A stretch of 64,000 nt of DNA from Flavobacteriales bacterium (lineage in GTDB: Bacteria > Bacteroidota > Bacteroidia > Flavobacteriales > Schleiferiaceae), in NCBI GenBank assembly GCA_017795025.1, contig CP051243.1:3062897-3126896 (forward strand), given 5' to 3'. The notes beneath the pieces were generated by a model, which searched no databases, had not been told where the DNA came from, and was given only the letters and a program-made list of their open reading frames with translations. Made by a program: the position numbers and the translations under genes. Every line of letters starts with the position of its first letter. Position 1 is the first letter of the stretch. This document shows positions 44,943 through 53,670 of the stretch, piece after piece.

Positions 44943-46327
44943 GCAGCATGGAACCCCTAGTTTCGGTATACATCACCAATTACAACTACGAACGTTTTAT
45001 TCGTGCTTCTATCGAAAGTGTATTGGCGCAAAGCCTACAGGACTTTGAGTTAATCATCATTGACGATGGCTCTAAAGATGGCAGTAGAGCTATTATTGAG
45101 GAGTATCGGGAGCACGAAAAGGTCACCATCATTTACCAGCAGAATAAAGGTCTTAACATTACCAATAATGTGGCGATGCGGGTGGCCAAGGGGAAGTACC
45201 TTATGCGGCTTGATGCCGATGATTATCTGGTTCCAGAGGCTTTAGAAAAGATGACGGCCCTTTTAGAGGCCGACGACAACTTGGGTTTGGTGTTCCCCGA
45301 CTATTATTATGTGGATGCAGACGGGAATATCACTGGGGAAGAAAGACGCCATAATTTTGAGAAGGAAGTAAGCTTATACGATCAGCCGGCACATGGGGCC
45401 TGTACGATAATACGCTTGGCTTTCCTTAAAAAGATTGGCGGTTATAATGAAAGTTTTACCTGCCAGGATGGTTACGATTTATGGCTAAAGTTCATCATCC
45501 ATTACTCGGTAATGAATATCAATGAACCTTTGTTTTATTACCGTCGGCATGGGTCTAATCTAACCACTAATGAGGAGCGCATCCTAGAAACTCGCCGGGC
45601 TATAAAAGAGACTTTTTTAGACCTCAGTAGTATCGAAAAAAGTACCATTGCGGTAGTTCCAGTGCGGAATACGAAGATTAAGGGACAGTCTATTCCCTTG
45701 TTCCAATGGGGAGAGGAAACGCTCTTGTCAGCAAAGGTAAATGCCCTATTAGAGGCACGTAGTGTTTCGCAAGTCTACTTAATTTCTGAAGACTTGGATA
45801 TCCTGAGGTATGCCCAAGAAAAATTTGGTTCGAGGCCTGAAGTAAGCGTTTTGGAACGAGAAACCCGTTTGGCGGGCCCTAACCAAACCTTGGCGGCAAC
45901 GGTGCAAATTGCTACTGAACATGCAGCTTTCCAAAGCAGTGATTACCGTTTTGTGATGATTGCGGCTTTAGAATACCCTTTTGTGACCTCCGCTATTTAT
46001 GACGATGCGGTTAATACGGTCGAGTTGTTTAAATCCGACTCCGCTTTAAGTGTACGACCCGATAATAAGGCTTATTACCGTCATACGGGTCACGGTCTTC
46101 AGCCCATTTTGGATCAAGAGAAGTTTACCCGAATTGAACGGGAGGCTCTATATAGAGCGGCCGGTGGTATAATGGTGGCTACTCGAAAAAGTTTCCAAGA
46201 ACATGGAAAGATAAACGCGGGAAGGATGAGTCATATAATTGTTGATGAAACCACTGCTTTTGGTATTCATTCGGACTTTGACTTCAGTATTTTTAAAGCC
46301 ATGGAATTAAACCAAATTGAAAGCTAA
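44939..46327 (+). CDS. GT2 glycosyltransferase fused to a CMP-sugar-synthetase-like domain
   Basis: 462 residues in two parts. Residues ~5-225 are a GT2 transferase (VSVYITNYNYERFIRASIES, IIDDGSKDG, D-x-D as LDADDY near 90-95, CQDGYDLWLKF, YYRRHGSN). Residues ~235-455 have the NeuA-like nucleotidyltransferase plan (STIAVVPVRNTKIKGQSIPL, VNALLEARSVSQVYLISED, VMIAALEYPFVTSAIYDDAV, a late DFSIFKAME). The CMP-NeuAc synthetase RGGSKRxPxKN loop is replaced by VRNTKIKGQS, so activity of this half is uncertain. The reading frame is continuous, with no sign of frameshift. Confidence 0.85.
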   Translation: MSSMEPLVSVYITNYNYERFIRASIESVLAQSLQDFELIIIDDGSKDGSRAIIEEYREHEKVTIIYQQNKGLNITNNVAMRVAKGKYLMRLDADDYLVPEALEKMTALLEADDNLGLVFPDYYYVDADGNITGEERRHNFEKEVSLYDQPAHGACTIIRLAFLKKIGGYNESFTCQDGYDLWLKFIIHYSVMNINEPLFYYRRHGSNLTTNEERILETRRAIKETFLDLSSIEKSTIAVVPVRNTKIKGQSIPLFQWGEETLLSAKVNALLEARSVSQVYLISEDLDILRYAQEKFGSRPEVSVLERETRLAGPNQTLAATVQIATEHAAFQSSDYRFVMIAALEYPFVTSAIYDDAVNTVELFKSDSALSVRPDNKAYYRHTGHGLQPILDQEKFTRIEREALYRAAGGIMVATRKSFQEHGKINAGRMSHIIVDETTAFGIHSDFDFSIFKAMELNQIES

Positions 46328-47431
46328 ATGGCGAATCTGGTAGAGGAACTAATGATTCAATATGCAGCTTATTTGGCGCCTGTATTGGCATTTGTGGTTA
46401 CCTATTTTTCAATACCGGCTATTATTCGACTTAGCCTAGTTAAGAAATTATACGACCAACCCGACGAGCGCAAGAAACACAATACCCGTATTTCACCTTT
46501 AGGGGGCATGGCCATCTTCGGGGGGATGATTATCAGCTTTGTTTTTAGCACCGCACACTTGGCGAATCCTGCCCTTAATTCGGTACTAGTGGCGCTTTTT
46601 GTGCTGTTTATAACGGGTGTTAAAGATGATTTATACCCCCTGGTTCCTTATAAAAAGTTATTGGGACAGCTGATTGCTGTGGGGGTGGTGGTTATCCAGG
46701 GCGATGTGCGTTTGGTTAGTTTTTATGGTCTCTTTGGCGTGGGGGAGCTTCCTTATTTTGTGAGTGTCCTATTGAGTTTGTTCTTCTTCTTAGCCATTAT
46801 CAACTCCTTTAATTTTATTGATGGGATTAACGGTTTAAGTGCTGGTATAGGGGTGGTGATTAGCCTAACTTATGTTTTGGTATTCAATTACCTCCACTCC
46901 GAATTATTTCAAATCTTAGCCCTAAGTATTGTTGGATCTCAATTGGCCTTTTTGCGCTTTAATTTGGTGAACGCCAAAATATTTATGGGCGATTCGGGCT
47001 CCATGATTCTTGGCTTCCTAGTGGCTTTGTTGAGCATCTCCTTTTTGCAAATAAATGAGCTGCGAGAAAACTTCCTGCTTGAGAAGATTGATGCCATGGT
47101 TTTTGCCTTTGCGATTATCATCATACCGGTAGTGGATACCATTCGGGTGGTGTTTATCCGCATTTTTATTTTGAAGCGTTCCCCCTTCTCCGCCGACCGG
47201 AATCATATTCATCACACCCTATTGGATATCGGCTTAAGTCATGTGCAGGCTAGCTTGAGCTTAATGGCCGTAAACATTGCATTTGTAGTCTTAGCCTTTT
47301 ACTTAAACGACTACCTGCGGGCCACCTATTTGTTGATAAGCCTATCTTTGTTGGCGCTGCTACTTTCGCAGCTACCTTTTGTTATTAAAAGCCAACAAAA
47401 ACGCCTTGGGAACTATAAACCTCAGAACTAG
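46328..47431 (+). CDS. MraY/WecA-family phospho-glycosyltransferase
   Basis: 367 residues, ~11 transmembrane helices. Family motifs are intact: GVKDDLYPL (~98-106), NFIDGINGLSAG (~160-171), IFMGDSGSMILG (~218-229) and DRNHIHHTLLD. The enzyme starts glycan assembly by moving a sugar-1-phosphate from a UDP-sugar to undecaprenyl phosphate, WecA-like. The ATG follows the previous stop with no gap, and the C-terminus overlaps the ligase-like gene. It may initiate the glycan decorated by the nonulosonate genes (inference). Confidence 0.93.
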   Translation: MANLVEELMIQYAAYLAPVLAFVVTYFSIPAIIRLSLVKKLYDQPDERKKHNTRISPLGGMAIFGGMIISFVFSTAHLANPALNSVLVALFVLFITGVKDDLYPLVPYKKLLGQLIAVGVVVIQGDVRLVSFYGLFGVGELPYFVSVLLSLFFFLAIINSFNFIDGINGLSAGIGVVISLTYVLVFNYLHSELFQILALSIVGSQLAFLRFNLVNAKIFMGDSGSMILGFLVALLSISFLQINELRENFLLEKIDAMVFAFAIIIIPVVDTIRVVFIRIFILKRSPFSADRNHIHHTLLDIGLSHVQASLSLMAVNIAFVVLAFYLNDYLRATYLLISLSLLALLLSQLPFVIKSQQKRLGNYKPQN

Positions 47432-48677
47432 TCTGCAAAGCAATTCCGGACGATTTCGGCTGCTCATTAGCCTTTTGGTTTTTAGTTTGCCTTTAGGGCA
47501 GATGGCCTTCAGTAACATTATCTTATTGCTGCTTTTTATTCAAAGTCTAATCGCTTTTCGTTGGAAAGATTGGCGTTTGGGATTTAGGGAGCCCCTGTGG
47601 TGGACCCAAGCGGCCTTCTACCTTTTTTTAACCGCTAGCCTGCTTTGGGCCGATAATGTGGATTATGGGCTTCGGCAATTGGAAACTAAAACTTCATTTT
47701 TTTTAGCCCCACTTTTTCTACTTGCTGGCCAGGAACTTTATCCGAAGAATAGTCGCACTTGGGCATTAAAAGCATTTTGGTGGGCCTGTTTGGCGGCCGT
47801 ATTTATAGCACTGGCCTATGCGGCATACCGTTCATTTATGGCCGGTGGTTTTTATGAGGAAAGTCCTTTCGGTAGACGCTATTTTTTCGCCTATACCCAT
47901 CTCGCGACTCCCTTAATGCACCCTGGGTATTTAGCAAGCTATCTAGCCATTGGCCTATTCGCAGCCATTGAACTTCAGCATAGCGAAACAAAGAAGGCGC
48001 AGGTTTGGTATTACCGAATCTCCATAGTACTCTTCCTAGGCTTTATGCTGATGTTGCAGGCGCGAATTAATTTATTGGCCCTATTCGGGGTAGTGGTTAT
48101 TGCGGCGTTATACATCGCTTGGAAACGTAAGGCGTACTTCTGGTTGGCCTTGCCCCTTATTCCGGTTTTGGCCTTGGGCTTGTTTTTTAGTTTGGCTTCA
48201 CCAGAACTTAAAGAGCGGTATTTTCAATTACCCAATTTCGAGTATGATATTGAGGGGAGCGACTTTAATAGCGCCACGTACCGTTTGGCCGAATGGAAGT
48301 GTGCTTCAGATGTGATTGCCGAAAACTTTTGGTTTGGAACTGGTATTGGAGATAATCAGCAAGCTTTGTTTGAAAGCTACCGACAAAACCGTTTTTGGGA
48401 AGGAGTAGAGAAGGAATACAATGCCCATAATCAGTATTTGGAAACTATGATTGCCGGAGGTTTTGTTGGGCTTTTGATACTTTTAATTTCGATTGCATAT
48501 ACCATGTGGCGTGCCTGGCGGCAGATGGATTACCTCGCCCTGTGCACGCTTATCTTTCTTGTAATTGCCATGCTCACCGAATCGATGTTCGAGCGGATTT
48601 GGGGGGTGCTTATCTTCACGATCTTTATTCCCTTCCTCCTCCAGCAGCCTAAAGAATCCGATTCAAACGCTTATTAA
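47379..48677 (+). CDS. O-antigen ligase family membrane protein (second of two)
   Basis: About 420-432 residues, 11 hydrophobic helices. The periplasmic loop has AENFWFGTGIGDNQQALFES and YNAHNQYLETMIAGGFVGLL, the same H-N-x-[YF]-L motif as the protein at 37499-38764. The start is uncertain: TTG at 47379 or 47406, both inside the WecA-like gene; no ATG is available before the first helix. The end overlaps the dnaG end by 29 bp, tail to tail. Likely ligase or polymerase of the glycan. Confidence 0.82.
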   Translation: MLLKANKNALGTINLRTSLQSNSGRFRLLISLLVFSLPLGQMAFSNIILLLLFIQSLIAFRWKDWRLGFREPLWWTQAAFYLFLTASLLWADNVDYGLRQLETKTSFFLAPLFLLAGQELYPKNSRTWALKAFWWACLAAVFIALAYAAYRSFMAGGFYEESPFGRRYFFAYTHLATPLMHPGYLASYLAIGLFAAIELQHSETKKAQVWYYRISIVLFLGFMLMLQARINLLALFGVVVIAALYIAWKRKAYFWLALPLIPVLALGLFFSLASPELKERYFQLPNFEYDIEGSDFNSATYRLAEWKCASDVIAENFWFGTGIGDNQQALFESYRQNRFWEGVEKEYNAHNQYLETMIAGGFVGLLILLISIAYTMWRAWRQMDYLALCTLIFLVIAMLTESMFERIWGVLIFTIFIPFLLQQPKESDSNAY

Positions 48678-50613
48678 TTTCAATCTTGAGCTTGGTGAGC
48701 TGTTGGGCGGTAGCAAGGGCATCGGGGTTTAGGTTTTTCCCCGACTTTAAATCGTCCTGAATTTGGGCAATCAACTTGCCGGTTTTCTTCTCCTTAAATC
48801 GCAAAACGGATTCGATGGTGTAATTGCGTAGATAGGCATCCTTATCGGGTGGGTAAATACGTTTTCGCTTCCAGTCGTGAAGCTCCGGTTCATCCGAGAT
48901 TAAATCAACCACCAAATGCATGCGCTCCGGGTTTTCGCCCCTTAAGAACTCCTCTGCTTTAGCAATGCGTTCCTCTTCATTAAATACCTTGATGAAGTGA
49001 TGCAGAATAGACCTTAGCTGGGGGTGCTCAAAGTCGAGTTCATCGTGAAGTAATTCGGTGAGGATATATTCGCAAATACTCTCTTCTTCGACGGTTTCGC
49101 TGGGCTCCTCCTCATAGTTTGTATCATCAAAGTCTGGCGAAAAATTGAAGCTGGTTTCACCATGATTGAGTAAAAGTCCAGTGAGGGCGCGTTCCTGAAC
49201 AAAAAGAATGTCATCTTCTAATTGTGGTGCTGCCTGTTCCACCACTTTCATTACTTCATCCTGCTTTAGGCCGCGCTCCTCTCGTTTGCGTTGCTGATTC
49301 TCTTTTTCCAGCTTACCAGCTCTAATTTGACCGAGTTCACTAAAGAGGATGCGCTCCTCCATGTCTAGCATGCGCGCGGTTTCTTGGATATAGGCCGTGC
49401 GTTCTAGTTCATCTGGAATAAGGGCGATACTTTGCACCATTTCCCTGGCGGCCTTGGCTTTCGCTAGGGGGTCGCCATGGGTGTCACTAAGTAAAAGCTC
49501 CGCTTTAAATCGCAGGAAATTATGTTTTTCCTCTTGTAGGAAATCAGTAAGTTCTTTTTGAGAATTGGACCTGGCAAAAGAGTCAGGGTCTTCTCCTTCG
49601 GGAAAGAGCACAGTTTGGACATGCATGCCCTGCTCAAGAATGAGGTCGATGCCACGCAGGCTGGCTTTTATACCGGCCGGATCACCATCATATAAAAGGG
49701 TGATGTTTCGAGTAAAACGCTTTACGAGCAAGATCTGATCAACCGTAAGGGCAGTTCCTGAGCTAGCCACTACGTTTTTAACTCCGGCTTGATGCAAACT
49801 AATAACATCGGTATAGCCTTCCACTAAAAAGCATTCGTCGGCCCGGGCAATAGCTTGTTTGGCTTGAAACACCCCATAAAGGATTTTACTTTTATGGTAG
49901 ATGTCACTTTCGGGGGAGTTTAAGTACTTGGCCGTTTTCGCATCCTTGCGTAATACTCGGCCACCAAAACCCAGGACTCTTCCGGTATGACTTAAAATGG
50001 GAAACATCACTCTACCGCGAAAGCGATCCATTTTACGTTCACCATCCACCTTAGTCAGGCCTACTTGTTCGAGGTACTCCAACTTATAGCCCTTATCTAA
50101 AGCGTGCTGGGTAAACACCTCATAGCCCTCATGACTGTAACCTAGTTGGAAATCCCGAATGGTTGCTTCTGTAAAGCCACGCTCCTTGAAATAGGACAGG
50201 CCGATGCTGCGTCCCGTTTCATTATTCCAAACTTGGTCTTGGAAGTATTCGTTGGCAAATTGATTTACCAGAAATAGACTTTCCCTTGCGTCGCGCTTCG
50301 CCTTTTCTTCGTCGCTTTGCCCGGTTTCTACAATCTCGATATTGTATTTCTTGGCTAAAAAGCGTAGGGCCTCTGGGTAGGTGAACTGCTCATGCTCCAT
50401 GAGGAAGGTAACCACACTTCCGCCCTTACCACTACTAAAATCTTTAAATATCTGTTTGGCTGGCGAAACCATAAAAGAGGGGGTTCGCTCATTAGAGAAA
50501 GGACTCAAGCCTTTAAAATTACTCCCCGCCTTTTTTAGGGTAACGAAATCCCCAATCACCTCTTCAATACGAGCGGTGTCCATAATTTTTTGGATGGTTT
50601 CTTGGGTAATCAT
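48649..50613 (-). CDS. dnaG: DNA primase without zinc ligands
   Basis: 654 residues. The N-terminal CHC2-type region aligns by sequence (NFKGLSPFSNERTPSFMVSP, FKDFSSGKGG), but the four zinc ligands are Ser, Ser, Asp and Ser, so the domain cannot hold zinc in the standard way. The TOPRIM core is intact (LVEGYTDVISLHQAG near 262-276 with its catalytic Glu, LLYDGDPAGIKA near 307-318). A C-terminal helicase-interaction domain follows after an acidic linker. The enzyme makes RNA primers for replication. Confidence 0.95.
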   Translation of the reverse strand: MITQETIQKIMDTARIEEVIGDFVTLKKAGSNFKGLSPFSNERTPSFMVSPAKQIFKDFSSGKGGSVVTFLMEHEQFTYPEALRFLAKKYNIEIVETGQSDEEKAKRDARESLFLVNQFANEYFQDQVWNNETGRSIGLSYFKERGFTEATIRDFQLGYSHEGYEVFTQHALDKGYKLEYLEQVGLTKVDGERKMDRFRGRVMFPILSHTGRVLGFGGRVLRKDAKTAKYLNSPESDIYHKSKILYGVFQAKQAIARADECFLVEGYTDVISLHQAGVKNVVASSGTALTVDQILLVKRFTRNITLLYDGDPAGIKASLRGIDLILEQGMHVQTVLFPEGEDPDSFARSNSQKELTDFLQEEKHNFLRFKAELLLSDTHGDPLAKAKAAREMVQSIALIPDELERTAYIQETARMLDMEERILFSELGQIRAGKLEKENQQRKREERGLKQDEVMKVVEQAAPQLEDDILFVQERALTGLLLNHGETSFNFSPDFDDTNYEEEPSETVEEESICEYILTELLHDELDFEHPQLRSILHHFIKVFNEEERIAKAEEFLRGENPERMHLVVDLISDEPELHDWKRKRIYPPDKDAYLRNYTIESVLRFKEKKTGKLIAQIQDDLKSGKNLNPDALATAQQLTKLKIEINKRLNRIL

Positions 50614-50651
50614 TACAGATTATAAAAATATTAAATGACGGCTAAAAAGGG

Positions 50652-50685
50652 GTTGGGCCAAAAGCGATTCGCTGTTTGGCCCAAC
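50652..50685 (-). terminator. Long hairpin, probable terminator of the ispB-like/mscS run
   Basis: GTTGGGCCAAA (50652-50662) pairs with TTTGGCCCAAC (50675-50685); AGCG and CGCT extend the stem inside with one bulged G. On the minus strand it is followed by CCCC and five T. It lies 54 bp beyond the mscS stop. A second, weaker AGGCAC/GTGCCT hairpin is at 50702-50722. Confidence 0.7.
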
Positions 50686-50738
50686 ACTAAAAGATTTGCT
50701 TAGGCACTCGTGTTTGGTGCCTTTCCTAATGCAATGTT

Positions 50739-51566
50739 TTAAGACTTGGTTGTATCCTCCACCAAATGCAGGTCCATCTGTGGGTATGGAATGCCAACAT
50801 CAGCAGCATCGAAGGCCTTCTTAACTTTTTCGTTTAGGCCATTTAATACATCCCAATAATCACCGGTAGTAGTCCATCCGCGCAAGCGAATATTAACGCT
50901 GCTGTCGGCTAAGGCTTCTACGAAAATTAAAATTCCTTTATCATCCAAGAAGCGTTTTTCTTCGGCGGCTAGCTCGTGTAAAATGCCTTTGGCTTTATCG
51001 ATATCATCTCCGTAACCGATGCCGAAGGTCATATCCAAACGGCGGGTAGGGTTAAAGTTGTAGTTCACAATAGAGTTGTTGGAAAGGCTGCCATTAGGCA
51101 CCATAATTTCCTGACCGGTAGGCGTGGTTAAGAAGGTGTAAAAAATTTGAATCTCACGAACGGTACCCGAAACGCCCCCGCCTTCGATAAAATCACCCAC
51201 CTTAAAGGGTTTAAGGATAAGGATGAGCACCCCGCCCGCGAAGTTGGAAAGTGAGCCTTGTAAAGCTAAACCAACCGCTAAACCAGCCGCACCTAAAACC
51301 GCTACGAAGGAGGTCATTTCGATTCCGACCATTCCGGCCACTGAAATTACCAGCATCACCTTTAAGGCTGCGTTTATAAGGGTACTTAGGAAGGGGATTA
51401 AGCTTTCGTCAACCTCCCGCTTTTGCATGGTTTTCCGAAAAGTTTTGGTTATTCGTTTAATAATCGCCAAGCCAATAATCAAGGCTAAAATGGCGAGTAC
51501 TAATTGACCGCCATACGTAATAATGAGGTCCCAGCTTTGTGCTAAGAATTTCTCTGCTTTTTCCAT
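50739..51566 (-). CDS. Small MscS-family mechanosensitive channel
   Basis: 275 residues, the size of E. coli MscS. Three transmembrane helices, the last being the Gly/Ala-rich pore helix (FVAVLGAAGLAVGLALQGSL), then the beta domain (KPFKVGDFIEGGGVSGTV, IMVPNGSLSNNSIVNYN) and the alpha/beta vestibule ending in VGIPYPQMDLHL. It opens under turgor in hypo-osmotic shock. It follows the polyprenyl synthetase gene by 15 bp. It is far shorter than the MscS protein at 2510-4420. Confidence 0.95.
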   Translation of the reverse strand: MEKAEKFLAQSWDLIITYGGQLVLAILALIIGLAIIKRITKTFRKTMQKREVDESLIPFLSTLINAALKVMLVISVAGMVGIEMTSFVAVLGAAGLAVGLALQGSLSNFAGGVLILILKPFKVGDFIEGGGVSGTVREIQIFYTFLTTPTGQEIMVPNGSLSNNSIVNYNFNPTRRLDMTFGIGYGDDIDKAKGILHELAAEEKRFLDDKGILIFVEALADSSVNIRLRGWTTTGDYWDVLNGLNEKVKKAFDAADVGIPYPQMDLHLVEDTTKS

Positions 51567-51581
51567 GATTGGTTTTTTTGG

Positions 51582-52556
51582 TTATTTATTTCGCTGAATC
51601 ACATAATCAGCAAGTTCAAGTAAGGAATTTTTTGCCTCACTTTCGGGATAGGCGTTTAAAATATTTAGCGCCTTTTGGTAGTATTCGTTCATCTTTTGCT
51701 CTGCATACTCAATTCCTCCCGAATCGCGCACCATGGCCATAACTTGTTCTACTTTCTCCCGATCATGATTATGTCGTTTTACGACGCGAATCATAAACTT
51801 TCGGTCGGTACTACTTGCTGTTCGCAGGGCATAAATTAAGGGCAAAGTCATTTTTTGCTCCTGAATGTCGATACCGGTAGGTTTACCAGTTTTAGCGGTC
51901 TTTTGAAAGTCGAAAAGATCATCTTTAATCTGGAAGGCAATTCCCAAGTATTCGCCAAAGAGGCGCATGGCTTCTATTTTTTCCTCGTCACTTTGAACGG
52001 ATGCTGTGCCCACGGCGCAACAAGAAGCAATGAGGGAAGCGGTTTTTTTGGTGATGATGTCGAAATATACTTGCTCATCAATATCGAGGCGACGGGCCTT
52101 CTCAATCTGCAAGAGCTCGCCCTCGCTCATTTCACGAACCGCCGTGCTGATTAATTCCAATAAGCGAAATTCTTTGTTTTCTACCGATAAAAGTAGCACT
52201 CGCGAGAGTAGATAATCGCCAACTAAAACAGCAATTTTATTCTTCCAAAGCGCATTGAGGGAGAAAAAGCCACGGCGCATATTGGAATCATCCACTACAT
52301 CATCGTGCACCAAGGTGGCCGTATGCATAAGTTCAACCAAGGCGGCTCCTCGATAGGAAGAATCCCCAATTTCACCATGCAGCTTAGCGCTAAGGAAAAC
52401 GAGCATGGGGCGCAATTGCTTTCCTTTCCGTTTAACAATGTAATAGGTAATGCGATCGAGCAAGGCCACCTTGGAAGCCATATAGTCGCGAAACTTAGGC
52501 TCAAAAGCCTTCATTTCGTCTTGGATCGGCGCTTGTATCTTTTTGAGGCTCGACAT
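51582..52556 (-). CDS. Polyprenyl diphosphate synthase (octaprenyl/IspB-like)
   Basis: 324 residues from the ATG at 52554-52556. It builds long isoprenoid chains for quinone side chains from isopentenyl diphosphate. The first Asp-rich motif is LVHDDVVDDS (~84-93), the second FQIKDDLFDF (~208-217). Other family parts: RKGKQLRPML, KKTASLIASC and GKPTGIDIQEQKMTLPL. The side-chain length cannot be read directly. A -7 promoter motif is 9 nt upstream. Confidence 0.95.
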   Translation of the reverse strand: MSSLKKIQAPIQDEMKAFEPKFRDYMASKVALLDRITYYIVKRKGKQLRPMLVFLSAKLHGEIGDSSYRGAALVELMHTATLVHDDVVDDSNMRRGFFSLNALWKNKIAVLVGDYLLSRVLLLSVENKEFRLLELISTAVREMSEGELLQIEKARRLDIDEQVYFDIITKKTASLIASCCAVGTASVQSDEEKIEAMRLFGEYLGIAFQIKDDLFDFQKTAKTGKPTGIDIQEQKMTLPLIYALRTASSTDRKFMIRVVKRHNHDREKVEQVMAMVRDSGGIEYAEQKMNEYYQKALNILNAYPESEAKNSLLELADYVIQRNK

Positions 52557-52565
52557 TGTGGGTTT

Positions 52566-52573
52566 CAAAGGTA
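52566..52573 (-). promoter_or_regulatory. -7 promoter element of the polyprenyl synthase gene
   Basis: TACCTTTG on the minus strand, 9 nt upstream of the ATG. It overlaps one arm of the inverted repeat at 52572-52607. Confidence 0.55.
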
Positions 52574-52607
52574 CATTTTGCCCGGCAATCGCCTAAGCCA
52601 AAATGTA
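52572..52607. repeat. Inverted repeat between rlmN and the polyprenyl synthase gene
   Basis: TACATTTTG (52572-52580) and CAAAATGTA (52599-52607) are exact reverse complements with an 18-nt GC-rich centre. It starts 3 bp after the rlmN stop and overlaps the downstream promoter motif, so it could act as rlmN terminator, operator or both. Confidence 0.5.
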
Positions 52608-52610
52608 AAA

Positions 52611-53666
52611 TTAGGCCTCACTTAATAGTTCATTTTTATTAGCAAGCTGTCCGCAGGCAGCGTCAATGTCTTTTCCCCGACTCCGTCGAATGGTCGCCAC
52701 AACGTCAACTGCCTGTAAAGCATCTTGGTAAGCCTTTACAGCCTCAAAGTCGGCTTGCTGAAATTCGCCATCATCAATTGGGTTGTATTCAATCAGGTTA
52801 ACCTTTGTGGGCACTTGCTTGCAGAAATTTACTAAGGCTTCAATATCCTCTGGCTGGTCGTTAATATCGCGCCATACTACATACTCTAAAGTCACCCGAC
52901 TTTTAGTTTGCGCATACCAGTATTGGAGGGCGTCAATTAAATCGGCAACCGGATTTTTGAGGTTAATCGACATAATTTTATCGCGCACTTCATCTCGTGC
53001 CGAATGTAAACTCAGGGCCAGCTTAAACTTGGGGTTTTCATCGGCTAACTTCCTAATCATTTTAGCCAAGCCAACCGTGGAAACGGTAATCCGCTTGGGT
53101 GACATTCCCAATCCCTCAGCTGAGGTGATTTTCTCGATGGCTGCCAACACATTATTGTAATTCATGAGGGGTTCCCCCATGCCCATAAAAACGATATTGG
53201 TGAGTGGCCGACCGTAAAAGGACTCAGCCTCATTTTGGATGGCTACCACCTGGTCGTAAATTTCGTCGGGGTTCAGGTTTCGCATCCGCTTTAAGCGACC
53301 CGTAGCGCAAAAGTTACAATCTAAACTACAGCCAACCTGCGAGCTGATACAGGCCGTAATGCGCTTATCCGTGGGGATTAAAACCGATTCTACCACCTTG
53401 CCATCGTAAAGCCGAACGGCGTTTTTAATGGTCCCATCATCGCTCCGTTGCATTTCGTCGACCCGGATATGATTGATCACGAAATCCTCCTTCAAACGCG
53501 CTCTCAGCGAAAGCGAAAGGTTGGTCATTTCATCAAAATCCTTGGCCCCCTTTTGCCAGAGCCACTCATAAACTTGCTTAGCGCGAAATTTAGGCTCGCC
53601 TATTTCTTCGAAATAACTTTGAATTTGCTCTCGGCTTAGGGCACGAATGTCTCTTGGTGTATTCAC
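52611..53666 (-). CDS. rlmN: Dual-specificity RNA methyltransferase RlmN
   Basis: 351 residues from the GTG at 53664-53666, selected because a perfect -7 motif ends 4 nt upstream and NTPRDIRALSREQ is a sensible N-terminus. Radical SAM enzyme that methylates C2 of A2503 in 23S rRNA and A37 in some tRNAs. The cluster motif CSLDCNFC (~122-129) is intact, as are FMGMGEPLMN, LSLHSARDEVR, VNLIEYNPI and the catalytic Cys near AACGQL at the C-terminus. Confidence 0.96.
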   Translation of the reverse strand: MNTPRDIRALSREQIQSYFEEIGEPKFRAKQVYEWLWQKGAKDFDEMTNLSLSLRARLKEDFVINHIRVDEMQRSDDGTIKNAVRLYDGKVVESVLIPTDKRITACISSQVGCSLDCNFCATGRLKRMRNLNPDEIYDQVVAIQNEAESFYGRPLTNIVFMGMGEPLMNYNNVLAAIEKITSAEGLGMSPKRITVSTVGLAKMIRKLADENPKFKLALSLHSARDEVRDKIMSINLKNPVADLIDALQYWYAQTKSRVTLEYVVWRDINDQPEDIEALVNFCKQVPTKVNLIEYNPIDDGEFQQADFEAVKAYQDALQAVDVVATIRRSRGKDIDAACGQLANKNELLSEA

Positions 53667-53670
53667 TTTG

